In this document: positions 1 through 6,291 of the stretch, piece after piece | Position numbering within the stretch: position 1 is the stretch's first letter | Layout: every line of letters starts with the position of its first letter | NCBI GenBank assembly: GCA_020435025.1 | Contig: JAGRAG010000190.1 | Span: forward strand, 1 to 6,473 | Origin: Bdellovibrionales bacterium | GTDB taxonomy: Bacteria > Bdellovibrionota > Bdellovibrionia > Bdellovibrionales > UBA1609 | Direction of reading: 5' to 3' | Length of the DNA stretch: 6,473 nucleotides | Notes under the pieces: generated by a model | The model's input: only the letters and a program-made list of their open reading frames with translations | Databases searched by the model: none | Told to the model about the DNA's origin: nothing | Position numbers and translations under genes: made by a program

Positions 1-958
1 AATACCAAGCAATGAAAAACTCAGATCCGTATGCATATCCAACCATCATTCCCGTGACCATGATAATCTTATTCATATTCTCCATATGATTGAGCGTTAC
101 ATAGTCAGAAAACTTAGGGATAAGAATACGCAGGATCACCATTAAGGTCACCACCATTCCAAAACCCGAGAAAATAGCTCCAGCGACAAAATAAGGAGGA
201 AAGATTGTCGTATGCCAGCCGGGCAAATTCGCAACGGCAAAGTCAAATGATACGATACTATGAACCGATAAAACCAGAGGAGTCGCTAGACCTGCCAGCA
301 ACATATAAACAATCTCGTAGTGATTCCAATCCCGAGCCGTTCCACGCCATCCTAAAGAAAGAACACCATAGGCCAACTTTCTCAGTTTGTTCTTAGCACG
401 ATCACGAATTGTAGCTAAATCCGGGACCATTCCTATATACCAAAAAGTAATAGATACCGTCGCGTAAGTGGAAACGGCAAAGACGTCCCACAAAAGAGGT
501 GATCTAAAGTTCACCCACAACGGACCCCTTTGGTTCGGATAAGGCAATAACCAGTAAGCCAACCAAGGTCGTCCCGTATGCAAGAGTGGAAATATCCCCG
601 CTGTCATCACCGCAAAGACCGTCATTGCTTCTGCGGTACGAGCAATCGACATTCTCCACTTCTGTCGAAATAGAAACAAGACCGCAGAGATTAAAGTCCC
701 TGCATGCCCGATACCAATCCAGAAAACGAAAGTGACAATATCCGTTCCCCAACCCACCGGGCTATTCACTCCCATGAGCCCCATACCGATTGTGGCAATC
801 GTTCCCATTGTGATTATAAAAACCAAAAACAAGAGCTTAGCAGAAAAAAGAAGCGAGAGAAATTTTGCTCCCGGCATCTTCTCCGTAATGGCGAGAATGT
901 CTTCGGTCACATCTTTATAAGTTTTATTCCCTAAAACTAAAGGTTCTCGTTTTATCAT
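1..958 (-). CDS. actC: Alternative complex III subunit ActC, NrfD-like quinol-binding membrane protein (3' end missing)
   Basis: Reading leftward from ATG at 958-956, the frame stays open for 319 codons to the window edge, so the C-terminal part is missing (ActC proteins are usually about 450-480 residues). The product is a polytopic inner-membrane protein of the NrfD/PsrC family; in alternative complex III this subunit helps form the quinol site and passes electrons to the ActB iron-sulfur clusters. Hydrophobic segments lie near residues 33-62, 73-97, 110-138, 154-178, 216-241, 254-280 and 297-319. Diagnostic stretches are FWIGIGHAGTLISA (79-92), HTGRPW (127-132), SVHSIVSFDFA (231-241) and GWHTTIFPPYFVAGAIF (247-263), close to the pattern I know for ActC and its paralogue ActF. 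Its start overlaps the actB stop by one base (TAATG), and AAGGG lies 8 nt upstream inside actB, implying translational coupling. ActC is preferred over ActF because the gene follows actB directly. Confidence 0.93.
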   Translation of the reverse strand, partial: MIKREPLVLGNKTYKDVTEDILAITEKMPGAKFLSLLFSAKLLFLVFIITMGTIATIGMGLMGVNSPVGWGTDIVTFVFWIGIGHAGTLISAVLFLFRQKWRMSIARTAEAMTVFAVMTAGIFPLLHTGRPWLAYWLLPYPNQRGPLWVNFRSPLLWDVFAVSTYATVSITFWYIGMVPDLATIRDRAKNKLRKLAYGVLSLGWRGTARDWNHYEIVYMLLAGLATPLVLSVHSIVSFDFAVANLPGWHTTIFPPYFVAGAIFSGFGMVVTLMVILRILIPKFSDYVTLNHMENMNKIIMVTGMMVGYAYGSEFFIAWY

Positions 959-3900
959 TAGTGGTGCCCTTCCCCATGACCTTGGTTGCTAGAAAAGATC
1001 TTTTCGGCGTTTCGAATCTTCGATCGGTATTTCAAAGCCGGAGCGGCATTGAGCTCCTCAAGAAGAGCGTAAGTCCGTTTGTCACCCATTGCTTTAGAGA
1101 CCAAGCTGTCACTGTCATTCACATCACCGAAAGTGATGGCATTTGTAGGGCAACTTTGTTGGCAAGCCGTAACAACGTCTCCATCTTTGAGTTCTCTTCC
1201 CTCTACTTTGGCATCGTGTTTAGCTGTTTTAATTCGATGCGTACAGAAAGAACACTTTTCCATAACCCCTCGCTCACGAACTGAGACTTCGGGATTCAGA
1301 GCCAAGTGCTGTGGAGACTTGACGTCTTTCACATAATCAAACCAGTTAAAGCGTCGTACTTTATAAGGACAGTTGTTGGCACAATATCTTGTTCCCACAC
1401 AACGGTTATAGACCATGTCATTTAAACCCTCTGTGGAGTGGACCGTTGCTGCCACTGGGCAAACTGTTTCACAAGGAGCATTATCACAATGCATACATGT
1501 CACCGGCATAAACAGTGCTTCTGGATTCGTCGGCTCACCCGCATAATAGCGATCCACTCGAATCCAATGCATGATACGACCTTCGATCACATACTGTTTA
1601 CCCACTGTTGGAATGTTGTTTTCCGACTGGCAGGCCACAACACAAGCAGAGCATCCGGTACATGCATTCAGATCAATATTCATTCCCCATTTGATGCCGT
1701 TGTATTCATGCTTTGACCACATCGTCATCATTTTATGTCGATGAATATTGGCCTCTGGGTTACTTAGGTACTGTTCTAAAGTGGCTTCGACCACAATCTG
1801 GCGACCCTCCATAGCATGGTGCCCTTGAGGGTTGGCCAATTTATAACGACCGCTTGTTTTTGATAGGGACGCGTCTGCAACAAAAGAGGCCACTCCCTCT
1901 TCTAATGCGATAAGAGGAAAAGCATTCACACCTATGCCATTACCGACTTGCCCGGCCGCTGTTCGGCCGTAACCTAAAGCAAGAGCAAGAGTGTGATCAT
2001 CTGTACCTGGTTGTACAAGCACTGGAACTTTAACTACTTCATTTCCGACTTTTAACTCGGCCATATTGCCCGTTTCCAAACCAAGGGTATGGGCGGTTTT
2101 TAGTGAGACCATCACATAATTGTCCCAAACGACTTTAGTCACAGGATCAGGTAACTCTTGTAGCCACGCCACATTCGCTAATTGTCCATCACGCAAAGCC
2201 GACTTTTGATAAAGCACCACTTCGTAGTCGCCACCAGCAGCCATTTTCTTCATTTTTTTAAGTGCTGACGTATTAAATCGGCGGGCCGAGTCCGTACGAT
2301 CTCGCTTATCGCCAACTGTATCGAAAACTCCCTCTTCCAGAAGAGCGAGCCAAAAGTCTTCAAAATCACTTTTTGCAATACCCGTTCTGTTATTTTTTTG
2401 AATCGTATTTTTCCAATAGTCTCGTAAATAGTCATAGTAGCTTGCGCTTGAGAAAGTTCCATCAGGAGCCCAGGCCATAAGATGTTCTTCTAAAGACCGA
2501 CTCTCGCCGAGAGGCCGAATCGTCGGTTGCTGAATACTGTAAACACCTTCTTGAAGCTCAGCATCGCCCCAGGCTTCCATCGAATGACTCTCTGCTGCTG
2601 TGAAAGTCGATACTTCTCCCGTTTCGTCAGCTCTACGCCCTACGTAAACTACCGTTTTTACCTTTTTTAAAGCTTCAGCAAATCCAAGAGCTCTTGGTGC
2701 CGAATAAACGGGATTGACCCCGTTTATGATCAGAGTTTTTACCGAACCCTTGTTCATTTCCTCAATCAATTTTTTCAAACCAGCTGTTGATCCCTGATAT
2801 CCCGTACGAGAGGATAGACCGGCATCAATAGTCTTTCCATCATTTTCCAAAACTACGTTCAAAAAGTTCGTCGCAATTTGCAGATCTAAGGCGTTTCGCC
2901 CTTGGGATCCGGCAAGAACCAAGCTCTCACCACGATGTCCCCAAAGCTCTTTCGCAACATTTTCTATTGTCTGTTCTGGCAATCCTAAACGCTCATTAAC
3001 AGCACCATAACCTTCAAGAACCGCTTTGACAGTGTTATCTGATGAATACTTTGAATGACCTTTTTCAATGACCAGGTGATGAAGGATGCCTAAGACCACA
3101 TCTAATAACTGGCTCGGCCGAACCCGGTATGCTGTATCTGCGTTCATACCTGTAAGAGAAAGAATAGATTCAAAACTGACGAGCTTTGCCATTCCTTCAC
3201 CCGGTTTTCTGACTTCTCCAAATTGAACGTTGGCCTCTGTAGGATGTCCCTCAGTACCTAAAAAGTCCGAACCAATGGATAGAAAATACTTGGCTTTATT
3301 GTAACGATATCGAGGATAGATCGATTTTCCAAAACACTCTTCTTGTCCTTGGCGAACATACTCCTCAGTGATCGCATCCCAAACGTAGTGATCCGCATTT
3401 ACTTTACGGCCAAAGTCACGAAGCAGTTGCCCCTTTGCCGGGGAAACAACACTTCCCGTTAAAAGAGCCACGCCGCCTGCGGCAATTGCCATTTTGACTT
3501 CTTTATCGAGATCTTCAAATTTGATCGCTGCACTACCTTTTTTTCCACCTGAAAGCCGATCAGGATCGTAAAGATCCAATATTTGAGCATGAGCTCGAAC
3601 TGACATTTTCCCTTTATTAACAGGGTGCGATGGATTTCCTTCAGCCTTAATGGGCCGCCCTTCTCGAGCCGTCACCACCAGCCCAAACCCCTCATTGCCA
3701 TCCACAAAAGATGACGTGTAATAAGAGTTATCACCAGGAACTAATTCCGCAGGACGATTGGCATAGGGAACAATCTTTTGAGCCGGCCTTCTCACGCAAC
3801 CAAAGCTGGTCAGAGCCATACTGGCACCCATGAGCTTAAGAAATTCTCTCCGCGCCCATCCGCCTTCTTTGGTGACCACGCCTCCTTCAGCAAGAGGGCT

Positions 3901-4017
3901 CGATTGAAATTCATTTTCAACGAATTTTGCAAACTCAGGGTCTTTACGCCACTGCTCAAGGCTCAGCCACTGTTTTGGAGATTCTGTTTTCATGTCTGTA
4001 ATTTCCTCTCTCTTCAT
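958..4017 (-). CDS. actB: Alternative complex III subunit ActB, fused molybdopterin-oxidoreductase-like and Fe-S protein
   Basis: This 1019-residue protein has the full two-part ActB layout. Residues 17-37 carry the ActB-type N-terminal motif (W-x-SLEQW, then DPEF and VENEF). A twin-arginine-like leader follows (ARREFLKLMGAS, 55-66) with a Cys at 74 in a lipobox-like setting. Residues about 75-740 resemble the catalytic subunit of molybdopterin oxidoreductases (EGNPSHP at 126-132, LDLYDPDRL at 147-155); by family knowledge ActB binds no molybdenum cofactor. Residues 766-1019 form a ferredoxin-like domain with cysteines at 786/789/792/796, 841/844/849/853, 873/879/883 and 922/925/952/956. In the third group Thr876 stands where a fourth Cys would be, as expected for the one [3Fe-4S] cluster beside three [4Fe-4S] clusters. 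The protein ends in a His-rich tail. It carries electrons between the quinol site and the ActA haems on the periplasmic side. A second start at codon 9 (3993) is possible, but the first ATG has the better-spaced ribosome binding site. Confidence 0.96.
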   Translation of the reverse strand: MKREEITDMKTESPKQWLSLEQWRKDPEFAKFVENEFQSSPLAEGGVVTKEGGWARREFLKLMGASMALTSFGCVRRPAQKIVPYANRPAELVPGDNSYYTSSFVDGNEGFGLVVTAREGRPIKAEGNPSHPVNKGKMSVRAHAQILDLYDPDRLSGGKKGSAAIKFEDLDKEVKMAIAAGGVALLTGSVVSPAKGQLLRDFGRKVNADHYVWDAITEEYVRQGQEECFGKSIYPRYRYNKAKYFLSIGSDFLGTEGHPTEANVQFGEVRKPGEGMAKLVSFESILSLTGMNADTAYRVRPSQLLDVVLGILHHLVIEKGHSKYSSDNTVKAVLEGYGAVNERLGLPEQTIENVAKELWGHRGESLVLAGSQGRNALDLQIATNFLNVVLENDGKTIDAGLSSRTGYQGSTAGLKKLIEEMNKGSVKTLIINGVNPVYSAPRALGFAEALKKVKTVVYVGRRADETGEVSTFTAAESHSMEAWGDAELQEGVYSIQQPTIRPLGESRSLEEHLMAWAPDGTFSSASYYDYLRDYWKNTIQKNNRTGIAKSDFEDFWLALLEEGVFDTVGDKRDRTDSARRFNTSALKKMKKMAAGGDYEVVLYQKSALRDGQLANVAWLQELPDPVTKVVWDNYVMVSLKTAHTLGLETGNMAELKVGNEVVKVPVLVQPGTDDHTLALALGYGRTAAGQVGNGIGVNAFPLIALEEGVASFVADASLSKTSGRYKLANPQGHHAMEGRQIVVEATLEQYLSNPEANIHRHKMMTMWSKHEYNGIKWGMNIDLNACTGCSACVVACQSENNIPTVGKQYVIEGRIMHWIRVDRYYAGEPTNPEALFMPVTCMHCDNAPCETVCPVAATVHSTEGLNDMVYNRCVGTRYCANNCPYKVRRFNWFDYVKDVKSPQHLALNPEVSVRERGVMEKCSFCTHRIKTAKHDAKVEGRELKDGDVVTACQQSCPTNAITFGDVNDSDSLVSKAMGDKRTYALLEELNAAPALKYRSKIRNAEKIFSSNQGHGEGHH

Positions 4018-4024
4018 ACGACGA

Positions 4025-4032
4025 CCTCTTCT
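4025..4032 (-). promoter_or_regulatory. Ribosome binding site favouring the first actB ATG
   Basis: On the minus strand AGAAGAGG ends 7 nt before ATG 4017-4015, a good Shine-Dalgarno spacing. The rival start at codon 9 (3993-3991) has GAGAGG ending 11 nt upstream, which is longer than ideal. Both starts give the same mature protein if the Tat or lipoprotein leader is processed. Confidence 0.55.
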
Positions 4033-4566
4033 CTACTGGTGACAGGTAGAACAGTTGGTTGGAGCATTGTTCTCAGGTTGACGGTGACAATCCACACAAA
4101 AACCCATAGATAAGCTCTTCACTTGTTTTACCACAGGCATTTTCTCAATATCACCATGGCACTCTCGACAATCTTTTCCAGCATTCACGTGGGCTGCATG
4201 ATCAAACTTCACATGATCAGGCAGCAGATGAACCTTTTGCCAAGCAATTGGTTGATTGGTTGCTGCCGCTGCAGAAATTTTTTGAATCAGTTCACTACCC
4301 GGGTTGACCATCATATGACAGTTCATACAGATATTTAAACTCGGAACAAGAGCATGCCGAGACGTCTCGGTTCCGGTGTGACAGTACTTACAATCAATTT
4401 TATAAGTTCCTGCATGCAATTCATGGGAGTAAGGAATAGGCTGTGTAGGTTGATAATCCTTATTGTAACCAACAACAATTTTATTGTTAGCCACCACATA
4501 GATAACAGCACTTAAACCACCCAATACGAACAAAACAACAATGGCGCCAATTAACTTTTTTGTCAT
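4033..4566 (-). CDS. actA: Alternative complex III subunit ActA, membrane-anchored pentahaem cytochrome c
   Basis: This 177-residue protein begins with a single hydrophobic segment (about residues 4-27), which should act as an uncleaved membrane anchor or signal. The rest is a periplasmic domain with exactly five c-type haem sites: CKYCH (59-63), CMNCH (80-84), CRECH (133-137), CVDCH (157-161) and CSTCH (172-176, next to the C-terminus). Five haems, small size and position directly before actB identify ActA, which by family knowledge takes electrons from the ActB clusters. Extra histidines that could be axial ligands include H48, H51, H118, H123 and H126. The start ATG is preceded by AGGA 5 nt upstream. 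It is the first gene of the operon, with 15 nt between its TAG stop and actB. A NapC/NrfH-type multihaem cytochrome is the main alternative but fits the actB-actC context less well. Confidence 0.94.
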   Translation of the reverse strand: MTKKLIGAIVVLFVLGGLSAVIYVVANNKIVVGYNKDYQPTQPIPYSHELHAGTYKIDCKYCHTGTETSRHALVPSLNICMNCHMMVNPGSELIQKISAAAATNQPIAWQKVHLLPDHVKFDHAAHVNAGKDCRECHGDIEKMPVVKQVKSLSMGFCVDCHRQPENNAPTNCSTCHQ

Positions 4567-4595
4567 AGTGATCCTATCTACAGATACTAGTGATC
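4566..4595. repeat. 8-bp direct repeats around a small palindrome at the actA start
   Basis: TAGTGATC occurs at 4566-4573 and 4588-4595, start to start 22 bp apart, about two helical turns. Between them lies the palindrome TATCTACAGATA (stem TATCT/AGATA). The proximal copy overlaps the first base of the actA start codon and part of its ribosome binding site. The spacing suits a regulator binding two same-face half-sites, but this is inference from spacing only. Confidence 0.3.
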
Positions 4596-4629
4596 TGAGC
4601 AGTTAGCTTTCTTTAATGATTTTGAGATA

Positions 4630-4658
4630 TTTGTAAAACCGTAGGATTTTTTTGTCCA
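4630..4658 (-). promoter_or_regulatory. Candidate sigma-70-type promoter of the act operon
   Basis: On the minus strand TGGACA (4658-4653, 5 of 6 to TTGACA) is followed after 17 bp by TACAAA (4635-4630, 4 of 6 to TATAAT). Transcription would begin near 4623 and give a leader of roughly 57 nt before the actA ATG. No better-matched pair was found closer to the gene. It is a consensus match by eye only. Confidence 0.4.
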
Positions 4659-4668
4659 TCATTTGATG
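4657..4668. promoter_or_regulatory. Palindrome at the -35 region of the candidate act promoter, possible operator
   Basis: CATCATTTGATG is a perfect inverted repeat with CATCA and TGATG arms and a 2-bp centre. It overlaps the last two bases of the candidate -35 hexamer and extends upstream, a place where a dimeric regulator could bind. No specific regulator is recognised. Confidence 0.3.
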
Positions 4669-4882
4669 ACCATAGCACTTTATTTTTTTAACCGGACCTT
4701 CACAAAAACAGATCGCCTATTTTTTAATCAAATACCTGTACCCAAATTAGAGCGATCGTAAATGTCTAGAGAGGAAAACTAAAAAATCAATATCCTTTAA
4801 AACTCTTTGTAGTAGCAGATTTCATAATTCGCAATTTCCTGACTGAGAACGACTCTCACTTTCTTGGACAGCCCTTCTCCAA

Positions 4883-4967
4883 TTTTTGTGGAAAGACTGG
4901 CTCTCTTTCATTTTTGTGCATTGCATTCATCGGTTAAGAAAAATGAGCCAATCTGTCACACAAAAAA
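4883..4967. repeat. 85-nt inverted repeat with arms of about 21 bp
   Basis: The left arm (4883-4903, beginning TTTTTGTGGAAAGA and ending TGGCTC) is complementary to the right arm (4945-4966, beginning GAGCCA and ending CACAAAAA): 19 of 21 positions pair, with one extra base in the right arm. The loop region holds a competing 8-bp pair, TCATTTTT (4908-4915) with AAAAATGA (4939-4946). A smaller hairpin, GAAAGA/TCTTTC (4891-4909), is bounded exactly by two copies of ATTTTTGTG (4882-4890, 4910-4918). Neither strand has a T-tract directly after the long stem, so it is not a classical terminator. It could be part of an RNA or a small remnant of a mobile element. Confidence 0.6.
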
Positions 4968-4981
4968 AGACCTCGATAGGT
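4962..4981 (-). terminator. Weak minus-strand terminator candidate
   Basis: On the minus strand ACCT-ATCG-AGGT forms only a 4-bp stem, followed by C and seven Ts (4968-4962). The T-tract is good but the stem is very weak. It could end leftward transcripts from the amidohydrolase gene some 360 nt upstream, or be chance in AT-rich DNA. Confidence 0.2.
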
Positions 4982-5025
4982 ACTCCTGTCAATTCTAAAT
5001 CCACTTTGGTTTTTGCAAACAATTT

Positions 5026-5214
5026 TCTTTAGGGCCGGTACTTTTCTAACTAAACCTTTTAGTAATTCAGATATCTCTCAGGCACGGAGAAAAGCGAAAT
5101 GACACCACTGGCGTGGCAGCGCCACGTTGAGGATGGCATTTTGCTATTCGACAAAGAATGAGCGACAAGGTGAGGCTCTAAAAGGTCTAGCAAAATGAGT
5201 ACAGGCCTTAGAAA
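5026..5214 (+). ncRNA. Candidate structured RNA: 189-nt rod-like imperfect palindrome with a central bubble
   Basis: Three parts share nearly one axis near 5119. The closing stem pairs 5026-5062 with 5178-5214: 27 Watson-Crick and 3 G-U pairs in 37 positions, including GGCC-g-GTAC with GTAC-a-GGCC and ACCTTTTAG with CTAAAAGGT. A bubble leaves 5063-5088 (26 nt) and 5150-5177 (28 nt) largely unpaired. The apical stem pairs 5089-5117 with 5121-5149: 20 Watson-Crick and 4 G-U pairs in 29 positions, ending in CGTGGC-agc-GCCACG. Size and shape recall 6S RNA, but I cannot test homology and see no strong promoter. G-U counts hardly favour either strand (7 versus 6); plus is chosen because a terminator-like hairpin follows on that strand. 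A decayed palindromic element is the alternative. Confidence 0.4.
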
Positions 5215-5268
5215 CTGTAAAATGGATCAAGAGTCCGTGCCTACATCTTGAACACAAGTAATTCCTCA

Positions 5269-5309
5269 GCGCAATAATAACAATTCCATTAAATAATTAC
5301 GCCTTTTTT
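5269..5309 (+). terminator. Plus-strand intrinsic terminator candidate
   Basis: GCGCAATAAT (5269-5278) pairs with ATAATTACGC (5293-5302) at 8 of 10 positions, including a GCG/CGC base; a C and six Ts (5304-5309) follow. The stem is AT-rich and imperfect, so moderate at best. No protein gene on the plus strand lies upstream, which makes it notable: it could end a transcript covering the rod-like element and prevent antisense reading into the amidohydrolase gene. Confidence 0.4.
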
Positions 5310-5343
5310 GTGGCCCATTTGACGACTCTAATTGATGCGTTCG

Positions 5344-6141
5344 TCAGATCTCGTTTATTTGTCTATATATATACGAGATAGCTTCCGATAGACTTTGTTG
5401 AATCCCTTTTAAGTTTTCTAACTTAAGTTCCTTGGTATCTTCGTTCATGTAAAGCCGTCGATTCAACTCCACCTGAATAGCATGTTGACCAAGATCGGGC
5501 TTACCATACGTTTGAGTCACCCGACCACCGACGTAAGGAAAATTGAGCCTTACCTCAAAGCCCGCCTTTTTATAGGCCTCCACAACCAGATCACGAAACT
5601 CAGGCTCACAGCTCTTTCCCTCCATATCACTGACAACGACTTCTGCTCTTTGTTGTCCGGGATCTTTATGGGCCGAGGTTCCCAGAGAAGGCATACTGTG
5701 CGCATCCAAATGATAGATTTTTTTAAAACCCTGAGCCTTAAACTTTTCGTAGAGCTGGCGAACACTCCGATGGAAAGGTTGAAAATACTGCTTTACTAAC
5801 TGGTCATGAAGCTTCCGAGTCATCGGCTCTTTGATTAAAATCTCCTGCTGAGTGGTCCATCGCCAATGAAGGCCCGTCGCGAAACTTCCCGACGGGTTTG
5901 AGGAGTCCAACACGGAATCACAGTCCACATCGTCTTCAAGTCTATTCAAATCCACTACATATCTATGCCACTGTGTGACGATACAATCAATTTGTAGCTC
6001 TTTAAGCACTGGCTCGTACAAACGGTCTACAAACCGATCCACATCACGCATCAGTGTCACTTCGGGAAGACCCTGTAACCAAGTCACTTCTCCTGGAACT
6101 TGCTCGCCGGAATGTGGAATCGTAACAAAAAACGGTTTCAT
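5344..6141 (-). CDS. N-formylglutamate amidohydrolase family protein
   Basis: The 265-residue product matches the N-formylglutamate amidohydrolase (FGase) family over its whole length, about the usual size. Motifs in order are IPHSGEQVP (8-16), RDVDRFVDRLY (32-42), HRYVVDLNR (59-67), HLDAHSMPS (144-152), GGRVTQTYGKP (205-215) and HAIQVELNRRLYM (220-232). Conserved polar residues such as H10, D64, R67, D146, H148 and E225 are in place, so it looks intact. Members classically hydrolyse N-formyl-L-glutamate to glutamate and formate in the last step of one histidine-degradation route (HutG), but the family is broad. No other hut gene is in view, so the true substrate is open and no symbol is assigned. 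There is no signal peptide, so it is probably cytoplasmic. The start has a strong ribosome binding site, and the neighbour upstream is divergent, so it appears monocistronic within this window. Confidence 0.9.
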   Translation of the reverse strand: MKPFFVTIPHSGEQVPGEVTWLQGLPEVTLMRDVDRFVDRLYEPVLKELQIDCIVTQWHRYVVDLNRLEDDVDCDSVLDSSNPSGSFATGLHWRWTTQQEILIKEPMTRKLHDQLVKQYFQPFHRSVRQLYEKFKAQGFKKIYHLDAHSMPSLGTSAHKDPGQQRAEVVVSDMEGKSCEPEFRDLVVEAYKKAGFEVRLNFPYVGGRVTQTYGKPDLGQHAIQVELNRRLYMNEDTKELKLENLKGIQQSLSEAISYIYRQINEI

Positions 6142-6291
6142 AGTTGGCTCCTCTTACCTTAAATCAGAATTGTTCCAAGTATCTCATTCCTCCTTGACTC
6201 TCTCTATACATGACGCTCTCTTTCTTTAAAATCAGGATTTCTCCCGCCATTTTGGGCTGCCTTTTTACTAAAATTATGTTGGAATCAGACT
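6142..6291. promoter_or_regulatory. Divergent promoter region between the amidohydrolase and adenosyltransferase genes
   Basis: This 150-bp spacer must hold the start signals for both divergent genes. Rightward, TAAAAT (6269-6274) is a fair -10 but lacks a -35 at proper distance, and TTGACT (6194-6199) is a fair -35 with only a poor -10 (TCTCTT, 6217-6222). Leftward, TATAGA (6208-6203) could be a -10 with a weak TTTTAA (6231-6226) 17 bp upstream. None is compelling. No cobalamin riboswitch core was recognised, and the spacer is short for one. Confidence 0.35.
6148..6155 (-). promoter_or_regulatory. Strong ribosome binding site of the amidohydrolase gene
   Basis: AAGAGGAG on the minus strand ends 6 nt before ATG 6141-6139. 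This fixes the start, which also puts the PHSG motif at the N-terminal position expected for the family. Confidence 0.75.

Larger units (their letters stand above)
4567..5343. other. Long gene-free, AT-rich region with several inverted repeats
   Basis: About 777 bp separate the actA start from the end of the amidohydrolase gene. I see no convincing protein gene, tRNA or rRNA on either strand; open frames are short and match no family I know. What it does hold is listed separately: a candidate act promoter with a palindrome, leader direct repeats, an 85-nt inverted repeat, a weak minus-strand terminator candidate, a 189-nt rod-like palindrome and a plus-strand terminator candidate. So much complementarity in so short a stretch suggests an RNA gene or a decayed mobile element. 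Confidence 0.8.

Noticed and set aside
504..752. 82-codon minus-strand open frame within the left region
   Set aside because: It lies out of frame inside actC, whose own frame is open throughout and matches the family strongly.
3778..4113. 111-codon plus-strand open frame across the actA-actB junction
   Set aside because: It is antisense to both genes, shows no recognisable motif and is explained as a shadow of coding sequence.
4640..4655. CC-GTA-GG followed by a T-tract as a plus-strand terminator
   Set aside because: Only two GC pairs before a mismatch; too weak, and it overlaps the candidate act promoter.
4711..4757. GATCGC...GCGATC inverted repeat
   Set aside because: Only 6 bp with a 35-nt gap and no extension of the stem; chance is a sufficient explanation.
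4829..4945. Short minus-strand open frames of 24-29 codons in the non-coding region
   Set aside because: They lack ribosome binding sites, resemble no known protein and overlap the 85-nt inverted repeat.
4567..5343. CRISPR array, tRNA or known riboswitch in the gene-free region
   Set aside because: No regularly spaced direct repeats, cloverleaf pattern or recognised aptamer core was found on either strand by eye.
5482..5799. 105-codon plus-strand open frame antisense to the amidohydrolase gene
   Set aside because: The opposite strand carries all family motifs; this frame has no motif and no good start signal.
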